In this document: one piece after another, positions 6,177-14,185 of the stretch | Numbering within the stretch: the stretch's first letter is position 1 | How the letters are laid out: every line of letters starts with the position of its first letter | Source: Actinomycetes bacterium | Lineage (GTDB): Bacteria; Actinomycetota; Actinomycetes; Actinomycetales; Actinomycetaceae | Length of the DNA stretch: 15,852 nt | Assembly (NCBI GenBank): GCA_023387755.1 | Contig: JAEWHO010000090.1 | Span: 1 to 15,852, forward strand | Direction of reading: 5' to 3' | The notes under the pieces: generated by a model | The model's database searches: none | What the model was told of the DNA's origin: nothing | Seen by the model: the letters and a program-made list of their open reading frames with translations, nothing else | Program-made: the position numbers and the translations under genes

Positions 6177-7025
6177 TTACTTCGCGGAAGCAGCAGCTTC
6201 CTGGCGGGCGCGGTTATGCCAGAAGAACATACCCAGGCCCACAAAGATACCGCCGCCCACAATGTTCCCCAACGTCACCGGGATGAGGTTAGCAAGGAGG
6301 AACGAACCGATCGTCAGCCCGTCGGTGCTCACATCCCCCACGGCGGCCATCACGTCCGCCGCGCCCTGCGCCTTCAGCATCAGGCCCAACGGGATCATGA
6401 ACATATTCGCCACCGAGTGCTCAAAACCCGAGGCCACGAACAGTGCAATCGGCATGGTGATGCCGAAAATCTTATCCACCAGAGACTTGCCAGAAAACGC
6501 CAGCCACACGGCCATACACACCATGAAGTTACACAGCAGCCCCAGGAAGAACGCCTCCACCGGGGTGTGCCCAACCTTCGCCACCGCCACCTTCACGGCC
6601 ACCGCACCCCAGGCGCCTTTCGCCTGGCCCGGCGCGCCGGAGAGGAACACGATTGCGGCCACCAACACCGAACCCGCAAAGTTACCGAGGTAAACCACGC
6701 CCCAGTGCTGGAACAGGCGGCTCCACGGCAGCTTGCCGGACACCCCACCCATAAGAGTCATAGACGTAGACGTAAATAGGTCCGCGCCCGTCATCACCAC
6801 CATCGCGAGGCCGGTGGTGAACACCAGACCACCGATCACCTTGGCTAGCCCGTACGGCAGATCCGCGGCCCCCACCTGGCTGGTGGTGTAAAAAACGAAA
6901 CCCAGCGCAATAAATGCGCCCGCGAACATGGCGGAAAGGAACGTCGTTCCAAACGGAGTATTGGCTTTCTTCAACAACCCGTTCTCGGCAATGCCGACGA
7001 TCTCAGGGGGGGTGGCCACAGACAT
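6177..7025 (-). CDS. Formate/nitrite transporter (FNT/FocA-NirC family) channel
   Basis: This is a 282-residue membrane protein with six hydrophobic segments. Family signatures are present: the omega-loop region GADLFTSTS (80-88), GLLCNFMVCMAVWLAF (162-177) in helix 4, and FEHSVANMF (201-209), whose His203 is the central pore histidine. FNT channels form pentamers in the cytoplasmic membrane and move small monovalent anions such as formate, nitrite or hydrosulfide. The sequence does not show which one this carries. I place the start at ATG 7025, since GAAGGAG lies about 7 nt upstream; the in-frame ATG at 7040 would put that Shine-Dalgarno inside the gene. It lies 64 nt downstream of the oxidoreductase gene and may be read with it or from its own promoter. 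No formate lyase or nitrite reductase gene is near. Confidence 0.93.
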   Translation of the reverse strand: MSVATPPEIVGIAENGLLKKANTPFGTTFLSAMFAGAFIALGFVFYTTSQVGAADLPYGLAKVIGGLVFTTGLAMVVMTGADLFTSTSMTLMGGVSGKLPWSRLFQHWGVVYLGNFAGSVLVAAIVFLSGAPGQAKGAWGAVAVKVAVAKVGHTPVEAFFLGLLCNFMVCMAVWLAFSGKSLVDKIFGITMPIALFVASGFEHSVANMFMIPLGLMLKAQGAADVMAAVGDVSTDGLTIGSFLLANLIPVTLGNIVGGGIFVGLGMFFWHNRARQEAAASAK

Positions 7026-7089
7026 GAGGGTCTCCTTCATAACAGTTGGATAGGCGGTATGAACGATAACGTGATTCTAGGGGTAAACG

Positions 7090-8133
7090 TCACTTCGTAA
7101 AACTAGAGACCACCACCTTCCCGCAAACCTCGCCCTTTTCCAAGCGAACGAGTGCCTGCGGGAGCTGACTCAACCGGATTTCTGAGTCGATCAGCGGCCG
7201 CAAATCCGCGTTCTCCATCAACTGACCGCACGCCAGTAATTCCGCGCGCGTGCACGCCGTCGAGCCGATAACACTCAACTGTTGGAAAAATATGCGGTTC
7301 AGTTCCGCGTCCGCATGCGGGCCCGTGGTTGCCCCACAGGTCACGACGACGCCACCCGGCTTCAAGCACCGCAACGAATGGGCGAAGGTAGCCTCCCCCA
7401 CGTTATCCACCACCACATCCACGCGCTCCGGCAACCGCGCCCCAGTCTCGAAGGTCGCCGCCGCCCCCAACCGTTCAGCCACCTCCCGCTTCCCGGCCGA
7501 CCGGCTCGTCACCCACACGCGCGCCCCCATCGCGCCGGCCAACTGGATTGCCGCCGAATTCACCCCGCCGGTCGCGCCCTGCACCAGCACCGTCATCCCG
7601 GCCCGCACCCCGGCGCGGCGCAACATCCTGAACGCCGTCCCCCACGCCACCGGCACACAGGAGGCCTCCGCCATCGATAGATGCGCCGGCTTAGGCACCA
7701 GGCAGCGCAGCGGCACACACACCTCCTCCGCAAACGTGCCGTCGTGACGTTCACTGAGCAGCGCGCGGTGCGGATCGAGGGTCTCATCCCCACCCAGGCA
7801 CGCATTCGCCGCCGCATCCGCATCCGCAATCACCGGCAGCACCATCACCTCCCGGCCGTGCAGCTCCCGGCCCGGCTCCCCCAGCAGCCCGGTCTCGTCG
7901 ATCAAGCCCGGCGCGTCCACGACGCCGGCCGCATCACACCCCAGGATGAGCGGCAGGTCGGCCGGGTCTTGACCCACCCCACGCAGCGTCCACAGATCGT
8001 GCATATTGATCGACGCCGCCGCTATGCGGACCTTCACCCAGCCAGCAGACGGCTCCGGCGAGGCGACCTCGCGCAGCTCCATCGCCGCTAACGGGTCATC
8101 CGGGCAGTGCCGCAGGACTACACATGCTTTCAT
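7090..8133 (-). CDS. MDR-superfamily oxidoreductase (quinone-oxidoreductase-like, zinc-free)
   Basis: This 347-residue protein has the medium-chain dehydrogenase layout: a GroES-like catalytic domain (1-150) and a Rossmann domain with GATGGVNSAA (186-195) for NAD(P)H. The C-terminal DLRPLIDSEIRLSQLPQAL is typical of the family. The catalytic zinc cysteine is replaced (NMHD at 43-46) and the four-cysteine structural zinc loop is absent, so it should act without zinc, like quinone oxidoreductases and enoyl reductases. Its substrate is unknown. The ATG at 8133 has GGAGG 6 nt upstream; the GTG at 8136 is less well spaced. It is divergent from the dioxygenase operon, with an IclR-like remnant in between, so a role in the same pathway is possible but not shown. 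Confidence 0.88.
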   Translation of the reverse strand: MKACVVLRHCPDDPLAAMELREVASPEPSAGWVKVRIAAASINMHDLWTLRGVGQDPADLPLILGCDAAGVVDAPGLIDETGLLGEPGRELHGREVMVLPVIADADAAANACLGGDETLDPHRALLSERHDGTFAEEVCVPLRCLVPKPAHLSMAEASCVPVAWGTAFRMLRRAGVRAGMTVLVQGATGGVNSAAIQLAGAMGARVWVTSRSAGKREVAERLGAAATFETGARLPERVDVVVDNVGEATFAHSLRCLKPGGVVVTCGATTGPHADAELNRIFFQQLSVIGSTACTRAELLACGQLMENADLRPLIDSEIRLSQLPQALVRLEKGEVCGKVVVSSFTK

Positions 8134-8162
8134 CACAAACCTCCAATGGGGGAAGCCAGAGC

Positions 8163-8424
8163 CTAAGTCATTCCCGCCGTGGGGTCGGCCAGCTGAGCTG
8201 ACCGAGCCAGGTGCCCCGCCCGCCCGAGTTTCTGCCTAGCTGGCCCCCGCCGCAGGCGGGCGGCGTCGTCGGGAATTACCACCGACGCTACCGCGAGCGC
8301 CCCGCTGGGCCGGGACCGCGCTTTCCACGGTACGGCACACCGCATTGACGAGAACGCAATTTCATTGTTTGGCACGATCCGCCATTATTTCCTTCAATTC
8401 CCTGGCAAGCTGGAGGTGTCGAGT
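8163..8424 (-). pseudogene. Remnant of an IclR-type regulator C-terminus (frameshifted)
   Basis: Two overlapping minus-strand frames join into one protein-like sequence. Frame one (8424-8362) gives HLQLARELKEIMADRA before a TGA at 8364-8362; frame two (to TAG at 8165-8163) gives NEIAFSSMRCAVPW followed by PSGALAVASVVIPDDAARL and a helical tail. The pattern of EL..I...A, then E......CAVP.....GALAVS, is that of the effector-binding end of IclR regulators. The N-terminal helix-turn-helix half is missing and a frameshift separates the pieces, so it cannot be functional. Its place between an oxidoreductase and a divergent dioxygenase operon is where an IclR-type regulator of aromatic catabolism is usually found. 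This is judged from pattern only, without a search. Confidence 0.45.
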
Positions 8425-8446
8425 TTAGTTCGCCCACGGCTCGCCT

Positions 8447-8474
8447 CTGCAGCGGCGCAGACCGCTAACTGCAG
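8447..8474. promoter_or_regulatory. Inverted repeat in front of the dioxygenase operon
   Basis: CTGCAGCGG (8447-8455) pairs with CCGCT-aa-CTGCAG (8462-8474), a stem with a 2-nt bulge and a 6-nt loop. It starts about 75 nt before the alpha-subunit start. It may be an operator or a leader hairpin. No convincing -35/-10 pair is visible in 8376-8446. Confidence 0.3.
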
Positions 8475-8521
8475 CCCCCAGTCCGCGGGTGAACCATACG
8501 CCGAACGCCCAAGGAGCTGAG

Positions 8522-9880
8522 ATGACCACCCACCCCGCTACCCCGCCCATTGGGAAGCTGGCGCGCCCGCCAGCACTGAACGCGAGCCTAGACGTTTCCG
8601 GGATGGTTGATCCCGACGGCGGCCTTCTCGACCGCGCCATCTTCACCGAACAGGCCATCTATCAGCAGGAGATGAAGCGGATTTTCGCGCGCTCCTGGCT
8701 GTTCTTGGCGCATACCGACCAATTCCACAAGCCGGGCGACTTCTTCCAAACCTTCATGGGTGAGGATCCGATCCTGGTGACGATGGATAAGAAGAAAAAT
8801 ATTCGCGCCTACCTCAACTCCTGCCGCCACCGCGGGGCGCGCGTATGCCGCGCTGATTTTGGGCGGGCCAAGAACTTCACCTGCACCTACCACGGCTGGG
8901 CCTTCGACCTGGACGGCAACCTAGCCAATGTGCCCAATGAGGGCGCCTACGGCCCTGACTTTGACAAGAAAGACTGGGGCCTGGTGGAGGTCCCGAACGT
9001 GCAGATCTATAAGGGCCTGATCTTCGGTAACTGGGACCCGAACGCCACCCCGCTGGAAGAATCCCTCGGCGATATGCGCTGGTATATGGATGCCTTCTTC
9101 GACCGGGACCCGGAGGGCACCTGCGTGGTGGGCGGCGTCATGAAGTGGGTGCTGGACGGCAACTGGAAACTGGCCGCCGAACAGTTCGCCACCGACTGGT
9201 ACCACGTGAATATGTCCCACGCCTCCGCGCTCATGGTTATGTCCCCCACCGGGCGCGGCCCCAAGAAGGAAATCGCGGAACGCCCCGGCCGCCAGTTCGT
9301 CTCCCCGCACGGGCACGGTGCCGGGTTCCCCGTCCACCCGCGCAACCGCTTCGACAACACCGTGGTACACGAGTACTACGACTACGACTACCTGCGCGAA
9401 CGCCTCGGGGAAGAACGCGTCACCGGCCCACTCACCAACGGGCACGCCACGGTTTTCCCGTCCTTCTCCTACCTGCCCGTCAACGGTTCCATCCGCGTGT
9501 GGCACCCCAAGGGCCCGAACAAAATGGAAGTGTGGGCGTGGACCGTCCTGGATAAATCCATGCCGGAAGAGGTGCGTGAAGCCCAGCGCTTGCACAACCT
9601 GCGCACCTTCGGCCCGTCCGGGATTTTTGAGCAGGACGACGGCGAAAACTGGTCCGAATGCCAAGCCATCGCGGGCGGTTTCATCACCAACCGGGTGGCC
9701 CTGAACTACCAGATGGGCATCGGCACCGAGAAGGAACGCGAAGGCTACCCGGGCGTCACCTCCGAACTGTTCTCCGACGCCGCCGGCCGCGCCTTCTACC
9801 GCCAGTGGCGCGAGCTCATGAACACCCCGGCCTGGCACGAATCAGCCACCAACGAAAAAGAGAAAGGCACCGCACCATGA
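8522..9880 (+). CDS. Rieske aromatic-ring-hydroxylating dioxygenase, large (alpha) subunit
   Basis: This 452-residue protein has both expected domains. The Rieske [2Fe-2S] site is CRH (101-103) and CTYH (121-124) with 17 residues between. The mononuclear iron site has D225, H228 and H233 (DWYHVNMSH) with the acidic ligand in EQDDGENW (370-377). The C-terminal part resembles the biphenyl/phenylpropionate dioxygenase group (HcaE, BphA1). With the beta subunit it would add both atoms of O2 to an aromatic ring to give a cis-dihydrodiol; the substrate is not readable. ATG 8522 has AAGGAG 5 nt upstream and is preferred to the in-frame GTG at 8489. The stop overlaps the next start (ATGA). It opens a seven-gene operon. 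Confidence 0.95.
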   Translation: MTTHPATPPIGKLARPPALNASLDVSGMVDPDGGLLDRAIFTEQAIYQQEMKRIFARSWLFLAHTDQFHKPGDFFQTFMGEDPILVTMDKKKNIRAYLNSCRHRGARVCRADFGRAKNFTCTYHGWAFDLDGNLANVPNEGAYGPDFDKKDWGLVEVPNVQIYKGLIFGNWDPNATPLEESLGDMRWYMDAFFDRDPEGTCVVGGVMKWVLDGNWKLAAEQFATDWYHVNMSHASALMVMSPTGRGPKKEIAERPGRQFVSPHGHGAGFPVHPRNRFDNTVVHEYYDYDYLRERLGEERVTGPLTNGHATVFPSFSYLPVNGSIRVWHPKGPNKMEVWAWTVLDKSMPEEVREAQRLHNLRTFGPSGIFEQDDGENWSECQAIAGGFITNRVALNYQMGIGTEKEREGYPGVTSELFSDAAGRAFYRQWRELMNTPAWHESATNEKEKGTAP

Positions 9881-10221
9881 GTGAGGGAATCAAGGTTGCA
9901 TCTATTGACGACGTCGAAGAAGGCGAAGCGATCGTTATTGAGCAGGACGTCACCGGCCTGGACGACGGCGTAGCCCTCTTCCACTCCGATAACGGCGAGT
10001 GGTACGCCCTGGATGACACCTGCACCCACGCTGACGCCTCCCTAGCCGACGGCTGGATCGAGGGCGACGAAGTCGAATGCCCCATGCACACCGCGAAGTT
10101 CTGCCTGCGCACCGGCAAGGTCCTGTGCATGCCCGCCACCGAGGACACGCGCGCCCACAAAGTCGAGGTGCGCGGTGAGGACATCTACCTCTTCCCCGGC
10201 CAGGCCCCTGAGGAGGACTAA
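9877..10221 (+). CDS. Rieske-type [2Fe-2S] ferredoxin of the dioxygenase system
   Basis: This 114-residue acidic soluble protein carries the Rieske motif CTH (49-51) and CPMH (68-71) with 16 residues between, so two Cys and two His bind the [2Fe-2S] cluster. It is of the usual length for BphA3/HcaC-type ferredoxins, which pass single electrons from the reductase to the alpha subunit. The start overlaps the alpha-subunit stop by 4 nt, and its own stop abuts the reductase start directly. This supports strict co-translation. Confidence 0.95.
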   Translation: MSEGIKVASIDDVEEGEAIVIEQDVTGLDDGVALFHSDNGEWYALDDTCTHADASLADGWIEGDEVECPMHTAKFCLRTGKVLCMPATEDTRAHKVEVRGEDIYLFPGQAPEED

Positions 10222-11493
10222 ATGAGCGTCGAATCTGTGGTGATTATCGGCGGCGGGATCGCCGGGTACTCCTGTGCACGCGAGCTGCGTAACCGCGACT
10301 TCACCGGCACTATTACGCTGATCGACCCGGAGGGCTACCCCTATGACCGCCCGCCGCTGTCCAAAGAACTCCTCACCGGGGAGTTCACCACAGACGACGC
10401 CCTCCTCGCACCAGCCAGCTGGTATGCCGACCATGACATCACCGTGGTCACGGGCGTAGCCGAGCGGATCGACCCGGTTAGCGCCGTCGTCATCCTCGAA
10501 TCTGGGGAAGAGATTGCCGGCGACGCCGTCGTCATCGCTACCGGCGGGCACGCCCGCACCCTCCCCATCCCCGGCGGCAACGACCCCGACCTCATGGTCC
10601 TGCGCACCCACGCGGATGCCGAAAAACTCCGCTCCGCCCTACGTGCCGGGCAGCGGATCGCGATCATCGGGGCCGGCTTGATCGGTGCCGAGGTGGCCTC
10701 CACCGCCGCGAAGAACGGCTGTGAGGTCACCCTGATTGACCCGGCCCCCGTGCCGCTCGTACCCGCCGTGGGCCCGGAAATCGCCGAAGTTTTACACGCC
10801 ATGCATGCCGACGCCGGCATTACCACTCTCACCGCTGTACCGGGCAGTATCACCCGGGAAGGCGAGGAATGGGTGATTGAACTCGAGGCCGCCGACGGCG
10901 CTGGTGCCGGGCACACCCCCGGTGGTGAGACCGACGGCGCTACCACCCACCCCGAACAGATTCGCGCCGATGCAGTGCTGGTGGCCGTCGGTATCGACCC
11001 GTACAGTTACCTGGCCGCCTCCGCGGAACTCGACCAGGAAGGCGGGATCCTCGTCGATGCGGGCGGGCGCACCACCCATCCGCAGATCTGGGCGATCGGG
11101 GATGTGGCCCGCGAGCGCCACCCGGACGGCGCCCTGGCCCGCCGTCACGAACACTGGGAATCGGCCGCTAATGAAGGGGTGGCTGCCGCCGCCTCCATCC
11201 TCGGCCAGGAACTGCCTCAGTTCGGCTCCTCCTGGTTCTGGTCGGACCGGCACGGCGTACACGTGGAGGGGATCGGGGAGATGTCCGCGCCCGGCACCAC
11301 GGTGGTGCGGGAGAAGGACGGCCGCCCCCAGATGGCCTTCCGTTTGGCTGCTGACGGCACCATGGTGGGCGCGGTGGCGATTGACGGCGGAATGGCTGTG
11401 CGGGCGGCCCGTCGGATTATTGACCGCGGCAAGATTGTGGATGCCGAGGCGCTGCGTGACCCCACTATCGACTTGAAGAAGCTCGCTCGCTAG
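10222..11493 (+). CDS. FAD-dependent ferredoxin reductase of the dioxygenase system
   Basis: This 423-residue flavoprotein has an N-terminal FAD-binding GGGIAG (10-15), the family hallmark YDRPPLSK (41-48), an NADH-binding GAGLIG (150-155) and the second FAD contact WAIGD (290-294). It would oxidise NADH and reduce the neighbouring ferredoxin, as in BphA4/HcaD. A Gly/Thr-rich stretch of about 20 residues around 229-249 (GAGAGHTPGGETDGATTHPE) interrupts the NADH domain. It is not expected from the family, which usually has 400-410 residues, and is probably a surface loop. AGGAGG at 10210-10215 serves as the ribosome site. The start follows the ferredoxin stop without a gap. Confidence 0.95.
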   Translation: MSVESVVIIGGGIAGYSCARELRNRDFTGTITLIDPEGYPYDRPPLSKELLTGEFTTDDALLAPASWYADHDITVVTGVAERIDPVSAVVILESGEEIAGDAVVIATGGHARTLPIPGGNDPDLMVLRTHADAEKLRSALRAGQRIAIIGAGLIGAEVASTAAKNGCEVTLIDPAPVPLVPAVGPEIAEVLHAMHADAGITTLTAVPGSITREGEEWVIELEAADGAGAGHTPGGETDGATTHPEQIRADAVLVAVGIDPYSYLAASAELDQEGGILVDAGGRTTHPQIWAIGDVARERHPDGALARRHEHWESAANEGVAAAASILGQELPQFGSSWFWSDRHGVHVEGIGEMSAPGTTVVREKDGRPQMAFRLAADGTMVGAVAIDGGMAVRAARRIIDRGKIVDAEALRDPTIDLKKLAR

Positions 11494-11528
11494 CGGCCCT
11501 GCCGGCCGCCCCATCAAAGGAGTAAAGG

Positions 11529-12101
11529 ATGACGAACTCAACCCCCACCCCGCCCGATGCGGCGGCAGCGACCGATGAACTTGAGGGCCAGCTGGTAGAT
11601 CTGGACACCTGGTACCGCCTGCAACAGTTCTACTTTTATGAGGCGGAACTGCTCGATGACGGCCGGTTCGCGGACTGGCTGGAGATTTTCACCGACGACC
11701 TGCACTACTGGGCCCCCACCCGCTCGAACCGTACTCGCCGGCAGCAGGCCCTCTCTATTGCGGCCCCCAATGAGGCTGCCTTCTATGACGAAACCAAGGA
11801 CTCACTGGCCTGGCGTATCCGCCGCTTCGATTCCGGGATGGCGTGGGCGGAGGATCCGCCCAGCCGTACCCGCCACCTCATCTCCAACCTGACCGCCCGC
11901 TACAGCGGCCCGCAGGAGCTCACCGCCCGCACCAACTTTATTGTGTGGCGTTCCCGTTTGGAACGGGAGCAGGACTGGTACGCCGGCGAACGGCGGGACA
12001 CCGTCCGCATCAACCCGGACGGCACCTTCCAAGTGGCTAAACGCCGGATTCTTTTTGACGTCAACGTGTTGATGGTCAAGAACATTTCCACGTTCTTCTA
12101 A
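11529..12101 (+). CDS. Aromatic-ring-hydroxylating dioxygenase, small (beta) subunit
   Basis: This 190-residue protein shows the cone-shaped (SnoaL/NTF2-like) fold of dioxygenase beta subunits: an N-terminal helix with EAELLDDGRFADWLEIFTDD (52-71 approx.), then the YWAPTRSNR strand, SRTRHLISNL in the middle and a C-terminal VAKRRILFDVNVLMVKNIS strand. Beta subunits carry no cofactor; they hold the alpha subunits together in an alpha3beta3 enzyme. AAAGGAG precedes the ATG by about 6 nt. It sits 35 nt after the reductase gene; in many such operons beta follows alpha directly, so the gene order is slightly unusual. Confidence 0.92.
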   Translation: MTNSTPTPPDAAAATDELEGQLVDLDTWYRLQQFYFYEAELLDDGRFADWLEIFTDDLHYWAPTRSNRTRRQQALSIAAPNEAAFYDETKDSLAWRIRRFDSGMAWAEDPPSRTRHLISNLTARYSGPQELTARTNFIVWRSRLEREQDWYAGERRDTVRINPDGTFQVAKRRILFDVNVLMVKNISTFF

Positions 12102-12117
12102 CTCGAAAAGGCGCCCC

Positions 12118-13704
12118 ATGAAAATCGACCAGTCACTCGCCCAACCGGTTGAAGACCTCAACCTCAACCCGGCCGCTTTCATGGCCCGGATCGCACATTT
12201 CCGCCCGGACCTCACCGCCGTCATCTACGAAGATGACCCGACCACCTACGGGGAGTTCCTCCACCAGGTCAAAGCGATGGCCAGCCGCTTCCGCTTCCAG
12301 GGGGTGAAAGAAGGCGACCGGATCGTCTACCTGGGGATGAACTCGGAAAGTTTCCTCACCACCATGTTCGCCACCTGGTGGCTGGGCGGGGTATTCATGC
12401 CGTTGAACTTCCGCCTTGCCCCCAGTGAGATCGCCGAACTGCTGGTACGTGGCACCCCGCATTCGATCGTCGTTGAGGGATCGCATGCGGAAGTGCTCAC
12501 CCATGTGTACGGGGCCCAGCGCCACCACATTTTCTTGATCGATACCGATAAGAATGTGCCCGTTCCCGACGACGCACCCGCCTACTGGCATCGCGCCTCC
12601 GCTGACTTTACCGAGGTGGCCGATGATCTGCCCGAGGTGGCCAGCGTCGGCATGCATGATCTGGCCCTGCTGCTGTTCACTTCCGGCACTACCGGCGTGC
12701 CGAAGGGCGTGCAGTTGACCTTCGGGAATATCTGGTGGAACGCCGTCAATGTAGACACCTCCGTGGATACCCGCGTCGGCGACGTCAATATGGCTTATGC
12801 CCCGCTCTTCCACAGCGGCGCCCTGAACTCGTTTACGATCCGCGCGTTTGAGCGTGGCAACACCACGATTGTGCGGCGAGCTTTCGACCCGGCCCAGGCG
12901 CTGGCCGATATTGAGAAATACCAGGTGAACTCGGCCTTCCTAGTGCCCGCCCAGTTCTTGGCGATGAGTAAACAGGAAGCGTTCGACTCCACCGATATCT
13001 CCAGCTTGCGCGCCACCATCTGTGCGGGCGCGCCGGTGGCGCCGGTGATTATCTCCAAGTACGCCGAGAAAGGCGTCTACGTGCAGCAGGCGTGGGGGCT
13101 GACTGAGACCGCTCCGTTCGCCACCTACCTGCCTGCCTCCCAGACTCTCGAGAAGGCGGGGTCATGCGGTATCCCCATGATCCACACCGAGGTTAAACTC
13201 GTGGATCCGGCCACCTTGGAGGACGTCACCGAACCCGGCGTGACCGGCGAGATGTGGGTGCGCGGCCCGAACGTGACGCCGGGCTACTGGAACGGCCCGG
13301 AGATTAACGCGGCCGCTTTCTATAACGGCTGGTTCCGTTCCGGCGATATCGGCTACCAGGATGAGGACGGCTACTTCTTTATTGTGGACCGCCTCAAGGA
13401 CATGATTATTACCGGCGGTGAGAACGTCTACCCGGCGGAGGTAGAGCGGGTACTGATCGAGTATCCGGGCTGCCGGGATGTGGCCGTCATCGGGCAGAAG
13501 GACCCGAAGTGGGGTGAAAGCGTCGTCGCCGTCATGGCTCTGGATGCCAGCACCCCCGAACCGAGCGTGGAGGATGTGCGCGACTTCTGCGCCCGCCACC
13601 TGGCCCGCTATAAGCTGCCCAAACGGGTGATCGTGGTGGACGCCGTACCGCGAAACTCCTCGGGTAAGCTCGATAAACGCTCCATCCGGTCAATGGTGGA
13701 TTAG
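12118..13704 (+). CDS. Acyl-CoA synthetase (AMP-forming, ANL superfamily)
   Basis: This 528-residue enzyme has all ANL core motifs: the P-loop TSGTTGVPKG (188-197), WGLTETAP (326-333), GYWNGPE followed by WFRSGD (405-410), DRLKDMIITGGENVYPAEVE (424-443) and the catalytic lysine K517 in PRNSSGKLDK. It would activate a carboxylic acid with ATP and load it onto CoA. The overall pattern is close to the fatty-acyl/feruloyl-CoA synthetase branch, but the acid is not readable. Its place right after the dioxygenase suggests an aromatic or phenylalkanoic acid. It begins 16 nt after the beta-subunit stop; the ribosome site AAAAGG is modest. Confidence 0.93.
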   Translation: MKIDQSLAQPVEDLNLNPAAFMARIAHFRPDLTAVIYEDDPTTYGEFLHQVKAMASRFRFQGVKEGDRIVYLGMNSESFLTTMFATWWLGGVFMPLNFRLAPSEIAELLVRGTPHSIVVEGSHAEVLTHVYGAQRHHIFLIDTDKNVPVPDDAPAYWHRASADFTEVADDLPEVASVGMHDLALLLFTSGTTGVPKGVQLTFGNIWWNAVNVDTSVDTRVGDVNMAYAPLFHSGALNSFTIRAFERGNTTIVRRAFDPAQALADIEKYQVNSAFLVPAQFLAMSKQEAFDSTDISSLRATICAGAPVAPVIISKYAEKGVYVQQAWGLTETAPFATYLPASQTLEKAGSCGIPMIHTEVKLVDPATLEDVTEPGVTGEMWVRGPNVTPGYWNGPEINAAAFYNGWFRSGDIGYQDEDGYFFIVDRLKDMIITGGENVYPAEVERVLIEYPGCRDVAVIGQKDPKWGESVVAVMALDASTPEPSVEDVRDFCARHLARYKLPKRVIVVDAVPRNSSGKLDKRSIRSMVD

Positions 13705-13712
13705 GAGGATTC

Positions 13713-14174
13713 ATGGCTAAGGATTTGCCGGGGATTTTCTATACCGGCCCCCTCGATGAGCGGTGGCAGATTACTCGCCACCCCAGCGAGGATCCGGCGT
13801 GGGAATTCCAGTTAGATATTTCCGACGACGGCGCGCCCGCCGGGCATGTGCTGCTACGACACACCCTCACGGGCCGGCTACAAGAGGCCTACCCGGTAGG
13901 CGCGCGCGACCTGGAAGTGGAGCCACACATGGAGGACCCGGCTGCCCTGCAGGCTGCCACCCACTGGATCTTCCAGGACGATACCGCCTGCCGGCGCGTT
14001 GTTTTAGCGACCGCAGCCGAGGACATTCCCGCCATTGACTTCGGCGAACGCGCCGGGTACCGGTACGTCGTCGACGTCGAAATCGCCGGAGATGTGGAAC
14101 TGTCCTTACTGGCGGCCGAACCCGAATGGGTACTGAAGGAACCCCGCGCTATCGAAACCCGCGCCGGCCACTGA
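13713..14174 (+). CDS. Unknown 153-residue protein, possible GNAT-like fold
   Basis: This acidic protein is encoded 8 nt after the ligase, with AGGAGG overlapping the ligase stop. The middle (DPAALQAATHWIFQDDTACRRVV) and the end (DFGERAGYRYVVDVEI) follow the helix-strand and beta-bulge pattern of GNAT acyltransferases, in which GYRYV-type segments close the fold. No clear acetyl-CoA pyrophosphate loop (R/Q-x-x-G-x-G/A) is visible, so it may bind CoA differently or not at all. Its tight position between a CoA ligase and a thioesterase suggests a role in the acyl-CoA step. The fold is an inference from pattern; no firm family is recognised. Confidence 0.8.
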   Translation: MAKDLPGIFYTGPLDERWQITRHPSEDPAWEFQLDISDDGAPAGHVLLRHTLTGRLQEAYPVGARDLEVEPHMEDPAALQAATHWIFQDDTACRRVVLATAAEDIPAIDFGERAGYRYVVDVEIAGDVELSLLAAEPEWVLKEPRAIETRAGH

Positions 14175-14185
14175 GGAACACCGCC

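Noticed and set aside
8368..8388. TGGCAC followed by A/T-rich sequence, resembling half of a sigma-54 promoter
   Set aside because: The second half (TTGC at the right spacing) is missing and actinobacteria generally lack sigma-54.
8921..9838. Long open frame (305 codons) on the minus strand opposite the dioxygenase alpha gene
   Set aside because: Its composition is what GC-rich antisense frames give (many Val/Gly/His), it has no recognisable domain and it lies wholly under a certain gene.
10792..11541. Long minus-strand frame opposite the ferredoxin reductase gene
   Set aside because: Antisense shadow of a confidently identified flavoprotein; no domain, no ribosome site.
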